DNA of 32,374 nt from Candidatus Vecturithrix granuli (GCA_000739535.1 DF820465.1:513391-545764), one strand, 5' to 3'. Counted from the first letter of the stretch, positions 8,017 through 17,090 are shown. A program made the numbers and translations. Notes: a model not told the origin generated them from the sequence alone.

Positions 8017-8988
8017 ATGTTCCATACAATTGAATGTACGCAGTTAGATTTTAACGATACGACATTTTTGATGTCCTATCCGCTTGAAGCGCCGGCCGTG
8101 ATGGCCTCGGTCGCCACAATTGGCGTGGTGCAGCCGATTCTTGTTACCGGCTGCCCCTGTCAGGGGAAATATCGAATTCTGGCCGGATTCCGGCGGGCCT
8201 ATGCCGGCCGCGCCATCGGACTGGAGACCATTCACGCCAATATCTACCCGGTCGAGCCGGACCACCTGCTTTCCGCATTTTTACTGGCGTTGTACGAAAA
8301 CCTGGCGCATCGCGCGTTTAACGACGTCGAAAAATCCCTGATTCTCACGAAACTCCTGTACCGGTTCGGCTGTTCCCGCGATGACGTGATCCGCGACTTT
8401 CTCCCGTTGTTAGGTTTAGCGCCGCACGAAAAAGTGCTGGACACCTACTTGTCCATTTTCACGTTTGAGGAAGCGTTGAAAGCCTATCTTGCCACGCATG
8501 AAGTCCCCATGACGGTGATTGAACTGCTGTCAACGCTGTCTGCTGAAAATCGAAACGTCGTGTTTGCGCTGCTTTCGACGCTCAAACTCGGGATAAATAA
8601 GCTGAAAGACTTCCTTGTATTGTTAGAGGAAATCGCCTTCCGCGATCAGCAGACAATCGCTGATATTCTGGCAGAACCCGGAATCCAGGCAATTTTCCGT
8701 CACGACAAATATTCCGGGCCTCAGAAAGCGGACTTGATCCGGCAGGCATTGCGCCGCCGGCGTTATCCGCAGCTCACCACGCTTGAAGCCGAATATCACG
8801 AGCAACTGTCGCGCTTACACCTGCCAAAGGCGGTTCAACTTGCCACCGACCGATTTTTTGAAGATGATGCCTTAACCGCCTCGTTCCGGTTTCAGACTCC
8901 TGAACAGTTACACACGCTAGCGAAAGAGTTATTACGCCTCTCCGAGCAACCGGAATTACAAGACTTGTTCACGTTAATTCAAGGCTAA
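8017..8988 (+). CDS. ParB-like nuclease/CTPase-domain protein
   Basis: Protein of 323 residues with a ParB/Spo0J-like N-terminal domain. IGVVQPILVTG, then KYRILAGFRRAYAG (about 48-62, matching ParB box I, usually GERRxRA), then YENLAHRAFNDVEKS (about 93-107, matching box II ENLQREDLNPIE). A helical region follows that in ParB carries the helix-turn-helix (LLYRFGCSRDDVIRDFL onward). The second half is helical and I do not recognise it. No parA neighbour is present, so a role in chromosome or plasmid partition is unlikely; a DNA-binding or regulatory role is a guess. The ATG at 8017 is preferred over an in-frame TTG at 7999 inside the repeat. Its weak ribosome site (GGAAG) partly overlaps the end of that repeat. 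A terminator follows directly. Confidence 0.75.
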   Translation: MFHTIECTQLDFNDTTFLMSYPLEAPAVMASVATIGVVQPILVTGCPCQGKYRILAGFRRAYAGRAIGLETIHANIYPVEPDHLLSAFLLALYENLAHRAFNDVEKSLILTKLLYRFGCSRDDVIRDFLPLLGLAPHEKVLDTYLSIFTFEEALKAYLATHEVPMTVIELLSTLSAENRNVVFALLSTLKLGINKLKDFLVLLEEIAFRDQQTIADILAEPGIQAIFRHDKYSGPQKADLIRQALRRRRYPQLTTLEAEYHEQLSRLHLPKAVQLATDRFFEDDALTASFRFQTPEQLHTLAKELLRLSEQPELQDLFTLIQG

Positions 8989-9016
8989 ATGTCTGTTCAA
9001 AAATTTGAGGATGTTT

Positions 9017-9050
9017 AAAAACCGGGTTTCTTGAAGAAACCCGGTTTTTC
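9017..9050 (+). terminator. Rho-independent terminator after the ParB-like gene
   Basis: AAAACCGGGTTTCTT pairs with AAGAAACCCGGTTTT around a very short loop and runs into a T-tract (9045-9049). The stem is nearly perfect and the A/T flanks make it potentially bidirectional. It separates the ParB-like and radical SAM genes into different transcripts or lowers read-through between them. Confidence 0.8.
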
Positions 9051-9079
9051 CTGCTGGAAAATTTTTGAGTGAATCGATC

Positions 9080-10180
9080 ATGGAATATTTTTTACCGGAA
9101 ATCATGTATATTGACGATGCAGCGGCGGTGTACTCCAAAACCTGGGAGATTGTCGCAAAATTTCCGAACGTACCTGTGCGGCGAATCCATGAGAAACCCG
9201 AAGCCCTGACCGATCTGGCATACAGCACCCGGCGCGTGGATCGCGGCAAAAAAATCCTCTATCTGACCACGCAAAAAGGGCGATTTTTCAAAAAATGCCC
9301 GGGCACCAAAGGCCTGATCTGCTGCAATTATTATGTGATCAATTTTGCGACCAATTGTCATCTGGATTGTTCTTATTGTATTTTACAGGAATACCTGGAA
9401 AACAACCCGTTTATCACGTTTTTTGTGAATATTGAGGACCTGCTGGCCGAACTTGATCGGGTGTTTTCCGAAGATCCGCAGCGCGTGTATCGCGTGGGCA
9501 CTGGCGAGTTTACCGACAGCCTGGCAATGGATGAGATCACGGAATTTTCCAAAATCGTCGTGCCCTTTTTTGCATCGCGCGCCAACGCCACATTGGAATT
9601 GAAAACCAAAGCCGATACTATTGAGCAGTTCGTGAATTTAGACCATCGCGGTCACACCTCGGTAGCCTGGTCGGTCAATCCGCCGCGCATCATTGCCAGC
9701 GAAGAGCCGAAAACCGCGACCCTGGATGAACGTCTGCGAGCAGCAGCCTTGTGCCAGCAAGCCGGCTACACGATCGGTTTCCATTTTGACCCGATCATCT
9801 TGTATCCTGAATGGGAACGGGACTATCATCAGGTGGTGGAACGCCTGTTTGATGTGGTAAAACCGCAGCATATCAGTTGGATCAGCTTAGGCGGCTTTCG
9901 TTACACACCGGAACTCAAGCCGATGATCCGGCAGCGCTTCCCGCACAGTCGGATTCTGTGCGGAGAATTTGTACCCTGCGCCGATGGCAAAATGCGCTAT
10001 CTCAAACCCTTGCGCGTGCAAATCTACACCTCGATGCTCGCTAAAATCAAACGCTACGGCCAGCATATCCCGGTCTATCTCTGCATGGACAGCAAGCAAG
10101 TCTGGCAGCGCGTTTATGGCTGGACCCCCAATTGCGATCAGGATTTGACCCACCTCTTCGACCGGCGTCTGAGCCTGTAA
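9080..10180 (+). CDS. Spore photoproduct lyase-like radical SAM protein
   Basis: Radical SAM enzyme of 366 residues. The cluster motif is Cys93-x3-Cys97-x2-Cys100 (CHLDCSYC), followed by ILQEYLENNPFITFFVN, which closely resembles spore photoproduct lyase (CxxxCxYCYLQ...YVNVEE). An upstream CPGTKGLICC is another family trait. In Bacillus SplB the hydrogen-donating cysteine sits in a stretch reading SCTSDIVGIDHLT. Here the matching stretch is TGEFTDSLAMDEIT with no cysteine, so classical repair of the spore photoproduct is doubtful. Nothing else in the window suggests sporulation. The substrate is probably a nucleic acid or nucleotide but is not known. The ATG at 9080 is used; a TTG at 9065 is the alternative. 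No operon partner is obvious beyond the ParB-like gene upstream, which a terminator separates. Confidence 0.82.
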   Translation: MEYFLPEIMYIDDAAAVYSKTWEIVAKFPNVPVRRIHEKPEALTDLAYSTRRVDRGKKILYLTTQKGRFFKKCPGTKGLICCNYYVINFATNCHLDCSYCILQEYLENNPFITFFVNIEDLLAELDRVFSEDPQRVYRVGTGEFTDSLAMDEITEFSKIVVPFFASRANATLELKTKADTIEQFVNLDHRGHTSVAWSVNPPRIIASEEPKTATLDERLRAAALCQQAGYTIGFHFDPIILYPEWERDYHQVVERLFDVVKPQHISWISLGGFRYTPELKPMIRQRFPHSRILCGEFVPCADGKMRYLKPLRVQIYTSMLAKIKRYGQHIPVYLCMDSKQVWQRVYGWTPNCDQDLTHLFDRRLSL

Positions 10181-10267
10181 GTCGCGCTTCAACTACAGGA
10201 ATGGTATATAAGCAGGAATTTCTTTTTGCTTGCTCCTATAGTTTTTCACGTTACTATTTAGCCCATC

Positions 10268-10357
10268 TTTTCGCCGTAGGCGATACAGTATTGATTTTTT
10301 TATAAGAAAACCGTAGGGAGCCTTGTTGCTACAATCCTGTATCGCCTACGGCGAAAA
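10268..10357. repeat. Inverted repeat with perfect 21-bp arms
   Basis: The left arm (10268-10288, TTTTCGCCGTAGGCGATACAG) is the exact reverse complement of the right arm (10337-10357), with a 48-base loop. Each arm holds its own mini-hairpin CGCC-gta-GGCG. It sits between the 3' ends of the radical SAM gene and the transposase remnant and could stop transcription from either side, although the loop is long. Confidence 0.75.
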
Positions 10358-10468
10358 AACCTGCTACATACTTACCGAATTATCATGATGCGAACATACT
10401 GCTCCACCGAAAAGCACACTCGTCCTCTTGAGCGTCCTGTGTTCCTTCCTCCTGGGTACCCCCCTCTC

Positions 10469-11446
10469 TTATGGAGATGAGGACTCATGCAGCACGTGCC
10501 ACATGGTGGTGAGATCGTGAAGCCGTTGCCAGCCCCGCCAGGCTCCCGATCATGTTTCCGGCCTAAAAACCCACCGAGTTTGGCAATCCAGCGAACCATC
10601 TGGTGAACCGTCGGGACCGCTTCCGGGAGCGTGGACGTGCGATGGAGCGGCCCCATCCACTGCATCTGCCAGGCGACCACACTTTTCAGCGTCACAGAGC
10701 GCACCAGTTTGTCCACGGTGGCGAGGCGGTAATCTGCGATACGGCATCCGGATTTCAACACCTTATGGAAAATTTCAATGTGCCAGCGCAGACGATACCA
10801 GCGCATTCGCTCCACGGCATCAAGGAACGTCTGAATCGAGACAGTGGTCATCAGCAGCCACTCCAAGGGCGTCGCGACATCCCCAGAGGCCTCAACCTCT
10901 CGAGCCCACACCACGGCGAGCGTCAGTGGACGCAAGTCCGCTTGACACGAGGGGTCCCGAGAGGGCGGACGCAACGTCACCTCTCCATAGCGCACCTCGA
11001 CCGTGGCGGTACGAGCAGGCCGCTGAGGCTGAGCGGGAATTGCCACGGTCACATAGCCACTCACCGGGCGCGCCCTGAGCACGAGCCGCATCTGTCCCGT
11101 TTCAGTCGTCGGATGCGATGTATAATTCAGAAAGCAGGTCTCTTGGCCCGCAAGAATACGCGACTCCCCCGCCATCCGACGACAGGTCTGCCGCTGGTGC
11201 GGCTCGAGAATCCGGGCGGCGGACACCTTGGGATTGGCACACAACCGATAGGCCGCTGTGGTCGACGCCCAATCCCTGCTTGCTTGAGGAATCCTGAGGC
11301 TGGGCCATACAGTCTGTCGCGACCTGGATGACCCGGTGCGTTCATCAACGGTCTCCAAACTCCGCCTCAGCAAACGCAGTGGCGCCCCACAGGGCGTCAA
11401 TTGAGGGGCGAATACCCTCACGATGGTCTGGCACATACGGCGACAT
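10469..11446 (-). pseudogene. Degenerate IS4-family transposase
   Basis: Remnant of a DDE transposase of the IS4 family. The YREK signature is intact (YRLRWHIEIFHKVLK: Tyr-x2-Arg-x3-Glu-x6-Lys), as are GGFLGRK and the N-terminal AEAEFGD. The gene is broken several times. From ATG 11446 (AGGAGG 8 bases upstream) the frame meets two stops just after AEFGDR, continues as THRVIQVATD, then shifts frame to ASRDWASTTAAYRLC. The first catalytic Asp (usually QDTT) reads QETC. The segment expected to hold the second Asp is missing between SHPTTE and SGYVTV. A further shift near 10555 moves the C-terminus to WRGWQRLHDLTTMWHVLHE before TAA at 10469. No terminal inverted repeats were found. The sequence is visibly more GC-rich than its surroundings, fitting a foreign origin. 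Confidence 0.85.
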
Positions 11447-11643
11447 CGTCGTTTCCTCCTTCAGTCCTTGACAACAGGCAACGACGCTACAGGCCAGTCT
11501 CGCATACTGAGAAAACAGATGCCAGAAAAATTGTCCATGAGAGCCTAACAAAACCGCCTCGTCTCGCAACTGCATGCTCCACATTTCCGGAATCTCCCAT
11601 CTTCAGAGGTTGTTCAAAGATCTGTATAATTGTAAAGGCTGAC

Positions 11644-11746
11644 ACCCTGGGCTAATATCTTTATCCCCTTCGGGGAATGGTTATCGAAGGTTGGGTTTCC
11701 GCATCTCTTACCCTAGACTAATATATTCATCCTCTTTGGGGAATAT
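11644..11746. repeat. Two direct copies of a hairpin-bearing repeat, 66 bp apart
   Basis: ACCCTGGGCTAATAT...ATCCCCTTCGGGGAAT (from 11644) recurs as ACCCTAGACTAATAT...ATCCTCTTTGGGGAAT (from 11710). The small stem TCCCC-ttc-GGGGA is kept in the second copy through a T-G wobble. The second copy touches the stop codon of the neighbouring minus-strand gene. It may act as a terminator for that gene, but no clear T-tract follows. Confidence 0.55.
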
Positions 11747-12444
11747 TACACAGTTATCCTCCGCATGACGTAATTTTGGGCGTGTTCGGGCAGGCCGAGG
11801 CGGATGGGACCGAAACGAGTTTCCAGCGCGGCGACGAGTTCGATGCCGATCTGCACGCTGTCAATTCCCTGGGGAGCAGCGATGACGAGATACACGCTGG
11901 TGCAGCCGAGCAGGGGATTTTTGTTGTGATGGGCAAAACGCCAGTAAGGGTCGCTTTCTCCTAATCCGAAGGCCTGCACCACCGGCAGATCTTTCTGGAA
12001 TTCGATCTCATACCCCAATTTGGGGCCGCCGATTTCTACGGCTTCGGTGAATTTGAGAGTCGCCTCTAACCCCACGCTGAATTTGCCTTTATTGCCTGGG
12101 GCGGTGATGCGCTGGGGATAGAGATCGTGGGCGATAACGGCTGCGCTGCCGCTGACCGGTCGCAAAAACGCGCTCAGGGTAGCCTCCGTGTATCTGGTGC
12201 GGGATTCTTGCGGCGGGTGCAGGGTGAAGGCCAGACGCGCCAAAGTATAGCGTTTGTCGCCTGAGGGCGGAGTCCAGGTTTTGCCGATTTCCGCCTGCAT
12301 CGCTGCCTCAACCGGCCATGTCTCGGGGTCAGCAATGGTCACTTTCGCCGCTTCCATGCCGCCTTTGAATTCAAGCGCTCTTTGCGGTTCAAGGTTTCCC
12401 TGCCATGCAACGTGTTCGATCTGATCCGGGGTAATGATTTTCAT
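11746..12444 (-). CDS. Hypothetical protein
   Basis: Protein of 232 residues that I do not recognise. It has no signal peptide or membrane segment, and alternating hydrophobic stretches (RYTLARLAFTLHPP, SVYLVIAAPQGIDSV, GYEIEFQ) suggest a largely beta-structured soluble protein. There are repeated charged-aromatic turns (ESDPYWRFAHHNK) but no cysteine pairs or familiar catalytic motif. The ATG at 12444 is chosen because AGGAGG lies 10 bases upstream; a longer frame to 12498 lacks such a site. It lies 168 bp downstream of the EamA transporter on the same strand and may have its own promoter. An IS remnant and repeats follow its 3' end. Confidence 0.7.
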   Translation of the reverse strand: MKIITPDQIEHVAWQGNLEPQRALEFKGGMEAAKVTIADPETWPVEAAMQAEIGKTWTPPSGDKRYTLARLAFTLHPPQESRTRYTEATLSAFLRPVSGSAAVIAHDLYPQRITAPGNKGKFSVGLEATLKFTEAVEIGGPKLGYEIEFQKDLPVVQAFGLGESDPYWRFAHHNKNPLLGCTSVYLVIAAPQGIDSVQIGIELVAALETRFGPIRLGLPEHAQNYVMRRITV

Positions 12445-12497
12445 AGTTTTCGCGCCTCCTCGTGAGTTGATGTTATCGGATATAACAGACTCAAGCA

Positions 12498-12527
12498 ATT
12501 ATAGCTTCCTCCAGCATGTTTATGAAA
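12498..12527 (-). promoter_or_regulatory. Candidate promoter for the hypothetical gene
   Basis: On the minus strand a perfect TATAAT (12498-12503) lies 18 bases from a poor -35 (TTTCAT, 12522-12527), about 50 bases upstream of the ATG. The strong -10 and the distance support it; the -35 does not. Confidence 0.3.
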
Positions 12528-12612
12528 CCACAAGGCTTTCAAATAAGCAAGGATTATTTTGTGCTCAAAATCAACTAAAACGCTCTGTTTATGAGGAATC
12601 TTTGTGGTTGCT

Positions 12613-13563
12613 TTAGCTCTGACTTCTGGCATTGGCCTTCTCACGCAGCAGGTCGGGGGCTTGCTCGTCGTGTTCCTGAGTCAGTTGCAAATAGATGACG
12701 GCGGCAATCACCAATATTCCCCCCAGAATTTGCAGCCATGCCATGTATTCGCGCAGAAAGAGGTATGCCAAAATACCTGCGCCAATCGGTTCAAGCGTGG
12801 CGGCAATGCTGGCGCGGGTCGAGCGGATCAGGTTGACGCCTTCAAAATACAGGCCGAAGGGTAACAGAGTTCCCACGATAGCCACATACAAAATCCAGCC
12901 CCAGGCCGTGAGGGAATAAGAATGAAAAAAGGCGGTGAACGGCGCCTGCAAAATATTCCAGGTCACAGCGGCAAAGGCCAGCGAGTAAAAATGCACGGTG
13001 CGGGGATGGTATCGCCGCATTCCGTATTCCCCTTGCAGCGAATACCAGGCAAAACTGACGCCCGAAAGCACGCCGGTCAGAATGCCGAGGCGGTTCATGC
13101 GCAGCAGATCCAGGTTATAGGCTCCGACCACCAGATAACAGCCAAACAAGGTGCCAACCATGGCCAGAAGCGTGGAGCGGTGCAGGGCTTCACGGGCGAA
13201 GATCACCGCATGCAGCACGATGAAAACCGGGGCCAGATATTGGAGAAGAATGGCCGCAGCGACATGGATTTTGCTAATCGCAAATAGATAAGTGAATTGC
13301 ACGGAGGCCATGGCTCCACCCCCGAGAATGAAAAAATAGAGAACATCCTGACGCGCGATTTTGAGCCGTTCCGGCTGGCGAAGCCAGAGCCAGAGCAGCA
13401 GGAGGGTTGATGCCAGGGTAATACGCAATTGCACCAGTTCAAATGAGGTGACGCCGCTCTGAAATAAGAATTTGGCTGCTGTGCCTGAACTCGCCCAACA
13501 TAGAGCGGCCAGTCCGACAAACACATAGCCTTTCCAGGAAGATGATTGATTTTTCATATTCAT
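12613..13563 (-). CDS. EamA/DMT-family transporter
   Basis: Inner-membrane permease of the drug/metabolite transporter superfamily, 316 residues with ten predicted membrane helices in two EamA halves. The first half starts at YVFVGLAALCWASSGTAAKF, the second at LGILTGVLSGVSFAWYSLQG. Typical signs are the early WASSGTAAKFL, the AAILLQYLAPVFIVL segment (usually SALLQYTAPVFVALL), and the late TLEPIGAGILAYLFLREY. Members export or take up amino acids, purines and other small metabolites; the substrate cannot be deduced here. A hydrophilic tail (EHDEQAPDLLREKANARSQS) should face the cytoplasm. The ribosome site is weak, and the second Met two codons on is an equal alternative. It is divergent from the propeller gene on the plus strand. 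Confidence 0.88.
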   Translation of the reverse strand: MNMKNQSSSWKGYVFVGLAALCWASSGTAAKFLFQSGVTSFELVQLRITLASTLLLLWLWLRQPERLKIARQDVLYFFILGGGAMASVQFTYLFAISKIHVAAAILLQYLAPVFIVLHAVIFAREALHRSTLLAMVGTLFGCYLVVGAYNLDLLRMNRLGILTGVLSGVSFAWYSLQGEYGMRRYHPRTVHFYSLAFAAVTWNILQAPFTAFFHSYSLTAWGWILYVAIVGTLLPFGLYFEGVNLIRSTRASIAATLEPIGAGILAYLFLREYMAWLQILGGILVIAAVIYLQLTQEHDEQAPDLLREKANARSQS

Positions 13564-13819
13564 AAATTACCAATTTGATTTTGAATGTTGTTCAGGTGAG
13601 TACTGGGATATATAGGCAGAACAGAAGCGATTTGACGTCAAGAAAAAAACTGAAAATTTCTGAGTTCATCGTTATTTGTGAAGTTGGCTAAAATATTTGT
13701 TGACATGAGGGAACGGGTGTTTTAGGGAAAAAATTTGTTGTGATGATCTAAGACGTGTGAACAATTTATTGAAACGCGCTAAACTTTTTTGTATGACCTA
13801 TCTGGGTTTTCCGGTAAGA

Positions 13820-14836
13820 ATGAAACAGGATGTACGCAAAATACTAGAACAGTGGGGGCTTATCAGTGTTCTTGTGCTCCTGGGACTTGGGTTGCTCGTT
13901 ATTTTGCAATTCTCCCATCAACCCTTTACCTTGACGCTTGTAAAAACCATTGCCGTGGAGCAAGAACCCCTGGGACTAGCGTTGAGTCCTGACTTTGCCA
14001 CCCTGTATGTCGCAAATGCTCAGAGCGGAACCATCAGCGTTATTGATACCGCTTCACAGAGGGTGATAAAAACTCTCACTGTCAATCCTGGCGGACGTCT
14101 CAACAGCATCATCGTTTCGGCCGATGGACAAACTCTGTATGTGAGCGACGCCAAAGCCGGAACCGTGGAAGTCTTCAAATTGCCTGAAGCAGAGCAAACG
14201 GCAGGGATTCCCGTGCGGTTGTTTCCGCAGCGCATGGCCTTGTCACAGGAGCAGAACCGCTTGTATGTCGTCAACAGCGCCTCGAATAACGTCAGCGTGA
14301 TTGACATGGTTACTCATGCCCTTCTCACGAATATTCCGGTGAACGAGCGCCCTTATGCCATCGCTATCGCCCCGGATCACAGCCGCGCCTACATCACAAG
14401 TTCACAAACGCACTCAATTACAATCCTTGACCTTGCATCTCAAAAAGCAATTGACGCGATTGTGCTTGAAAGCATCAGCCGTTTGACGAATCTGGTTATC
14501 AGCCCGGACGGCAGATATTTGTATATCTGTGATGCGATCAGCAATTCGATTGTGGTGGTTGATACCACAGTCAAAAGACAGGTTCGGACGCTCAACGCGG
14601 CGAAGTTTGAGAAGAGCGATCTTGAGTTCAGTCCGACCGATCTTGCCCTTTCGACCGACGGCAAGCGGTTGTATGTCATTGGTCGCACCGGATACCTCAG
14701 CGTCATTGCTCTTGAAAATCATGAGGTACTTGCCAGTCTGGAAGTTGGTCAGGATCTCCGCAATATCGCTCTGGCCCCTGACGGAACCTCATATATCAGC
14801 AGCTTTGGCACCAACAGCGTGAGCATTGTGCAGTAA
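13820..14836 (+). CDS. Membrane-anchored YVTN/YncE-type beta-propeller protein
   Basis: One N-terminal membrane segment (about 11-30, WGLISVLVLLGLGLLVILQF) anchors a seven-bladed propeller of YVTN repeats. Repeated units such as TLYVANAQSGTISVIDTASQ, RLYVVNSASNNVSVIDMVTH, RAYITSSQTHSITILDLASQ and YLYICDAISNSIVVVDTTVK are each followed by a PxG or DG turn. The propeller should lie in the periplasm. Related proteins bind DNA or surface ligands or sit near cytochromes, but no haem or metal motif is visible here, so the role is unknown. The start is uncertain. ATG 13820 has a weak GGTAAG upstream; in-frame ATG 13793 and GTG 13757 give longer N-termini without better sites. The receptor cluster begins 220 bp downstream on the same strand, so co-transcription is possible but unproven. 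Confidence 0.8.
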   Translation: MKQDVRKILEQWGLISVLVLLGLGLLVILQFSHQPFTLTLVKTIAVEQEPLGLALSPDFATLYVANAQSGTISVIDTASQRVIKTLTVNPGGRLNSIIVSADGQTLYVSDAKAGTVEVFKLPEAEQTAGIPVRLFPQRMALSQEQNRLYVVNSASNNVSVIDMVTHALLTNIPVNERPYAIAIAPDHSRAYITSSQTHSITILDLASQKAIDAIVLESISRLTNLVISPDGRYLYICDAISNSIVVVDTTVKRQVRTLNAAKFEKSDLEFSPTDLALSTDGKRLYVIGRTGYLSVIALENHEVLASLEVGQDLRNIALAPDGTSYISSFGTNSVSIVQ

Positions 14837-15056
14837 AGAGATCCCGCGAAACTTACGAGTCTCTCTCATCGCAATCCGAAAATTCACGGATTCAACGTAT
14901 TCAATCTCGAGAACTACTCACCCACAGCTAAGGAAAATGAATGGCTATTTTCTTGACAAATCGCCCCTCCTGGTTCACACTTAAAGAAGATATTCATCCT
15001 ATTTTGAAGCATCTGTTGACCCAAAGGTCAACCGGATATTTCGCGAGGTTTTGACT

Positions 15057-17090
15057 ATGACGCTGAAAAAAAAGATATTTTTTCCTGTGCTTGCGGCGAT
15101 TGTGCTTTTAGGGAGCCTTGGATATATGGTGATGCAAAGAGTGCTCTCCAAACTTGAAACCGACCTGTCAAAACAAGTGGTGTCCGAAAAACAAGAAGAA
15201 CTTGCTGCGATGCTCACCCTGACGGCTGAACAGGCGAAACAAAAGGCGGCTCTTTTTACGCAACTCCCGGAGATTTTACAAGCTTTTGAGATTGCTCATA
15301 GCGGCAATATCCATGATGAAGCCGATCCCAGGGGGCAAGAAGCCCGAGAATTTTTGCGTCAGACTCTCAAGGCAACTCTGGATGGATATACAACTGTCAT
15401 GAATGGCGAGAAACTGCAATTACACTTTCACCTGCCGAATGGACATAGTTTGGCGAGAATGTGGCGTGAGAAACAGACTGTGCGCGACGGAGTGTGGAAG
15501 GATATTTCCGATGATATTTCAAGTTTCCGCCAAACCGTGTTAGATGTGAATCGTTCAGGCCAGCCTGTCACCGGCATTGAACCTGGGAGCGGTGGGTTTG
15601 TGGTGCGTGGCCTGGCGCCAATCAAAACTCCCCAGGGCAGACAATTAGGCTCAGTAGAAGTGCTTGAGGATTTTAATCCGCTGCTGGACAGTTTGGTAGA
15701 TCGCGACGCTGAAGCAGGACAACAAGGTCTCTTTTTGTTTATGAATGCGGAGTTATTGTCAGTGACGACAGCGTTGCGAGATCATGAAAAATATCCGCTC
15801 ATTGCAGACCAATATGTGTTGATCTATGGCACCGGCGATCGCTATGGTGAACAATTGATCGATCTTGAACTTTTGAATCGTGGGAAACTCGCATTAACGC
15901 TTTCTCATCAGGGGTCTGTCCTGCTTGGCGGATTTCCTGTCCAGGATTACAAAAAACAGCAGATTGGCGTTATCGTTTATACGTTTGATGTGTCAAAACA
16001 GAAGGCTCTGGTTCAACGCATTATGCTCACGATGCTTGGCACGTTGGGTGCGATTTTATGTTTATTAGGAGGGATTATGCTGGTTATGACCAGACGTTCC
16101 ATTTTGACGCCGATTCGCAAGATCGTTGATTTTGCCGAGCAGGTCAAGGAAGGAAATTATAACACGACGCTTGATTTTACCAATGCTGATGAAATCGGCG
16201 AAATGGGTACCGCATTAAATCACATGGTGCTTGCCCAACGCCAAATGATCGATCAAATTCATCGCTCCACGATTCAGGTGACATCCTCATCCACAGAATT
16301 ATCTGCAACTGCCAAAGAACAGGAAGTGACCATGCAGACCCAGGTGGAGTCAACTAACAAGGTGTTAAAGTCGGTCGAAGAAATCTCTGATGTGGTCAAA
16401 GAGCTGGTTCACACCATGGAGCATGTGGTGACGACTGCCCAGGAAACCGCCCATATTGCCGGGATAGGACAGGAGAATTTACAACGCATGAAAACGGTGA
16501 TGCAACAGATGGAGCATGCATCGAAATCAATTTCAGGGCGTCTAGAAATTATCAATGAGAAGGCTGAAAATATTACGACTGTAGTGACAACGATTGCAAA
16601 AGTTGCGGATCAAACCAATCTGTTGTCGCTCAATGCCGCGATTGAGGCTGAAAAGGCCGGAGAGTACGGACAGGGATTCACCGTGGTGGCTCGTGAAATT
16701 CGTCGCCTGGCTGATCAAACCGCCATGGCGACACTGGATATCGATCAAATGGTCAGGGAAATGCAATCAGCAGTCGCTTCAGGGGTCATGGAAATGGATA
16801 AATTTATTGCCCAGGTACACCACCATACTGAAGATGTTAGCAAAACAAGCACCCAATTATCCCAGATTATCGAGCAAGTCCAGACATTGACTCCGAGTTT
16901 TGACCTTGTGAATGAATCCATGAAACATCAGGCGGAAAATGCAGAAAATATTCGGGAGGCCATGCTCCACCTGAGCGAAGAAATGCAGGAAATGAAAGAA
17001 GCCTTGCACGAAACCTATTCAGCGATCAGCCAACTGAATGAAGCGGCACGCGATTTACAAGATGAGGTAGCACATTTTACGATTACCTGA
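15057..17090 (+). CDS. Methyl-accepting chemotaxis protein with dCache_3-like sensor
   Basis: Transmembrane chemoreceptor, 677 residues. TM1 (about 7-27) and TM2 (about 321-346) enclose a periplasmic domain that resembles double-Cache type 3 sensors: LQLHFHLPNGHSLARMWR, then DISSFRQTVLDVNRSGQPV, GIEPGSGGFVVRGLAPI. HAMP follows, then the coiled-coil signalling region with the tip QTNLLSLNAAIEAEKAGE (about 518-535) that binds CheA and CheW. The stretch SGVMEMDKF is also typical of Wsp-type receptors. There is no C-terminal CheR-docking pentapeptide. The ATG at 15057 has GAGG 8 bases upstream; an in-frame TTG at 15051 is too close to that site. It is the first of three receptors in a row. A TTGACA at 14953 in the preceding gap has no convincing -10. 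Confidence 0.93.
   Translation: MTLKKKIFFPVLAAIVLLGSLGYMVMQRVLSKLETDLSKQVVSEKQEELAAMLTLTAEQAKQKAALFTQLPEILQAFEIAHSGNIHDEADPRGQEAREFLRQTLKATLDGYTTVMNGEKLQLHFHLPNGHSLARMWREKQTVRDGVWKDISDDISSFRQTVLDVNRSGQPVTGIEPGSGGFVVRGLAPIKTPQGRQLGSVEVLEDFNPLLDSLVDRDAEAGQQGLFLFMNAELLSVTTALRDHEKYPLIADQYVLIYGTGDRYGEQLIDLELLNRGKLALTLSHQGSVLLGGFPVQDYKKQQIGVIVYTFDVSKQKALVQRIMLTMLGTLGAILCLLGGIMLVMTRRSILTPIRKIVDFAEQVKEGNYNTTLDFTNADEIGEMGTALNHMVLAQRQMIDQIHRSTIQVTSSSTELSATAKEQEVTMQTQVESTNKVLKSVEEISDVVKELVHTMEHVVTTAQETAHIAGIGQENLQRMKTVMQQMEHASKSISGRLEIINEKAENITTVVTTIAKVADQTNLLSLNAAIEAEKAGEYGQGFTVVAREIRRLADQTAMATLDIDQMVREMQSAVASGVMEMDKFIAQVHHHTEDVSKTSTQLSQIIEQVQTLTPSFDLVNESMKHQAENAENIREAMLHLSEEMQEMKEALHETYSAISQLNEAARDLQDEVAHFTIT

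Noticed and set aside
7744-8025. A 93-codon minus-strand open frame with an 11-residue repeat (SESRAFALRDC)
   Set aside because: It is produced by the 33-bp tandem hairpin array, whose length is a multiple of three. There is no ribosome site and it faces the leader of the ParB-like gene.
10603-11331. A 242-codon plus-strand open frame
   Set aside because: It lies antisense to the transposase remnant, whose opposite strand shows clear IS4-family motifs, and its translation is Arg/His-rich with no recognisable domain.
10372-11640. Terminal inverted repeats and target duplication for the IS4-family element
   Set aside because: No convincing matching ends were found around the remnant, so the element limits are not called.
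14953-14981. Promoter for the receptor cluster (TTGACA at 14953)
   Set aside because: The -35 is perfect but the hexamer at the right distance (CACACT) is a poor -10, so it is only mentioned with the first receptor gene.
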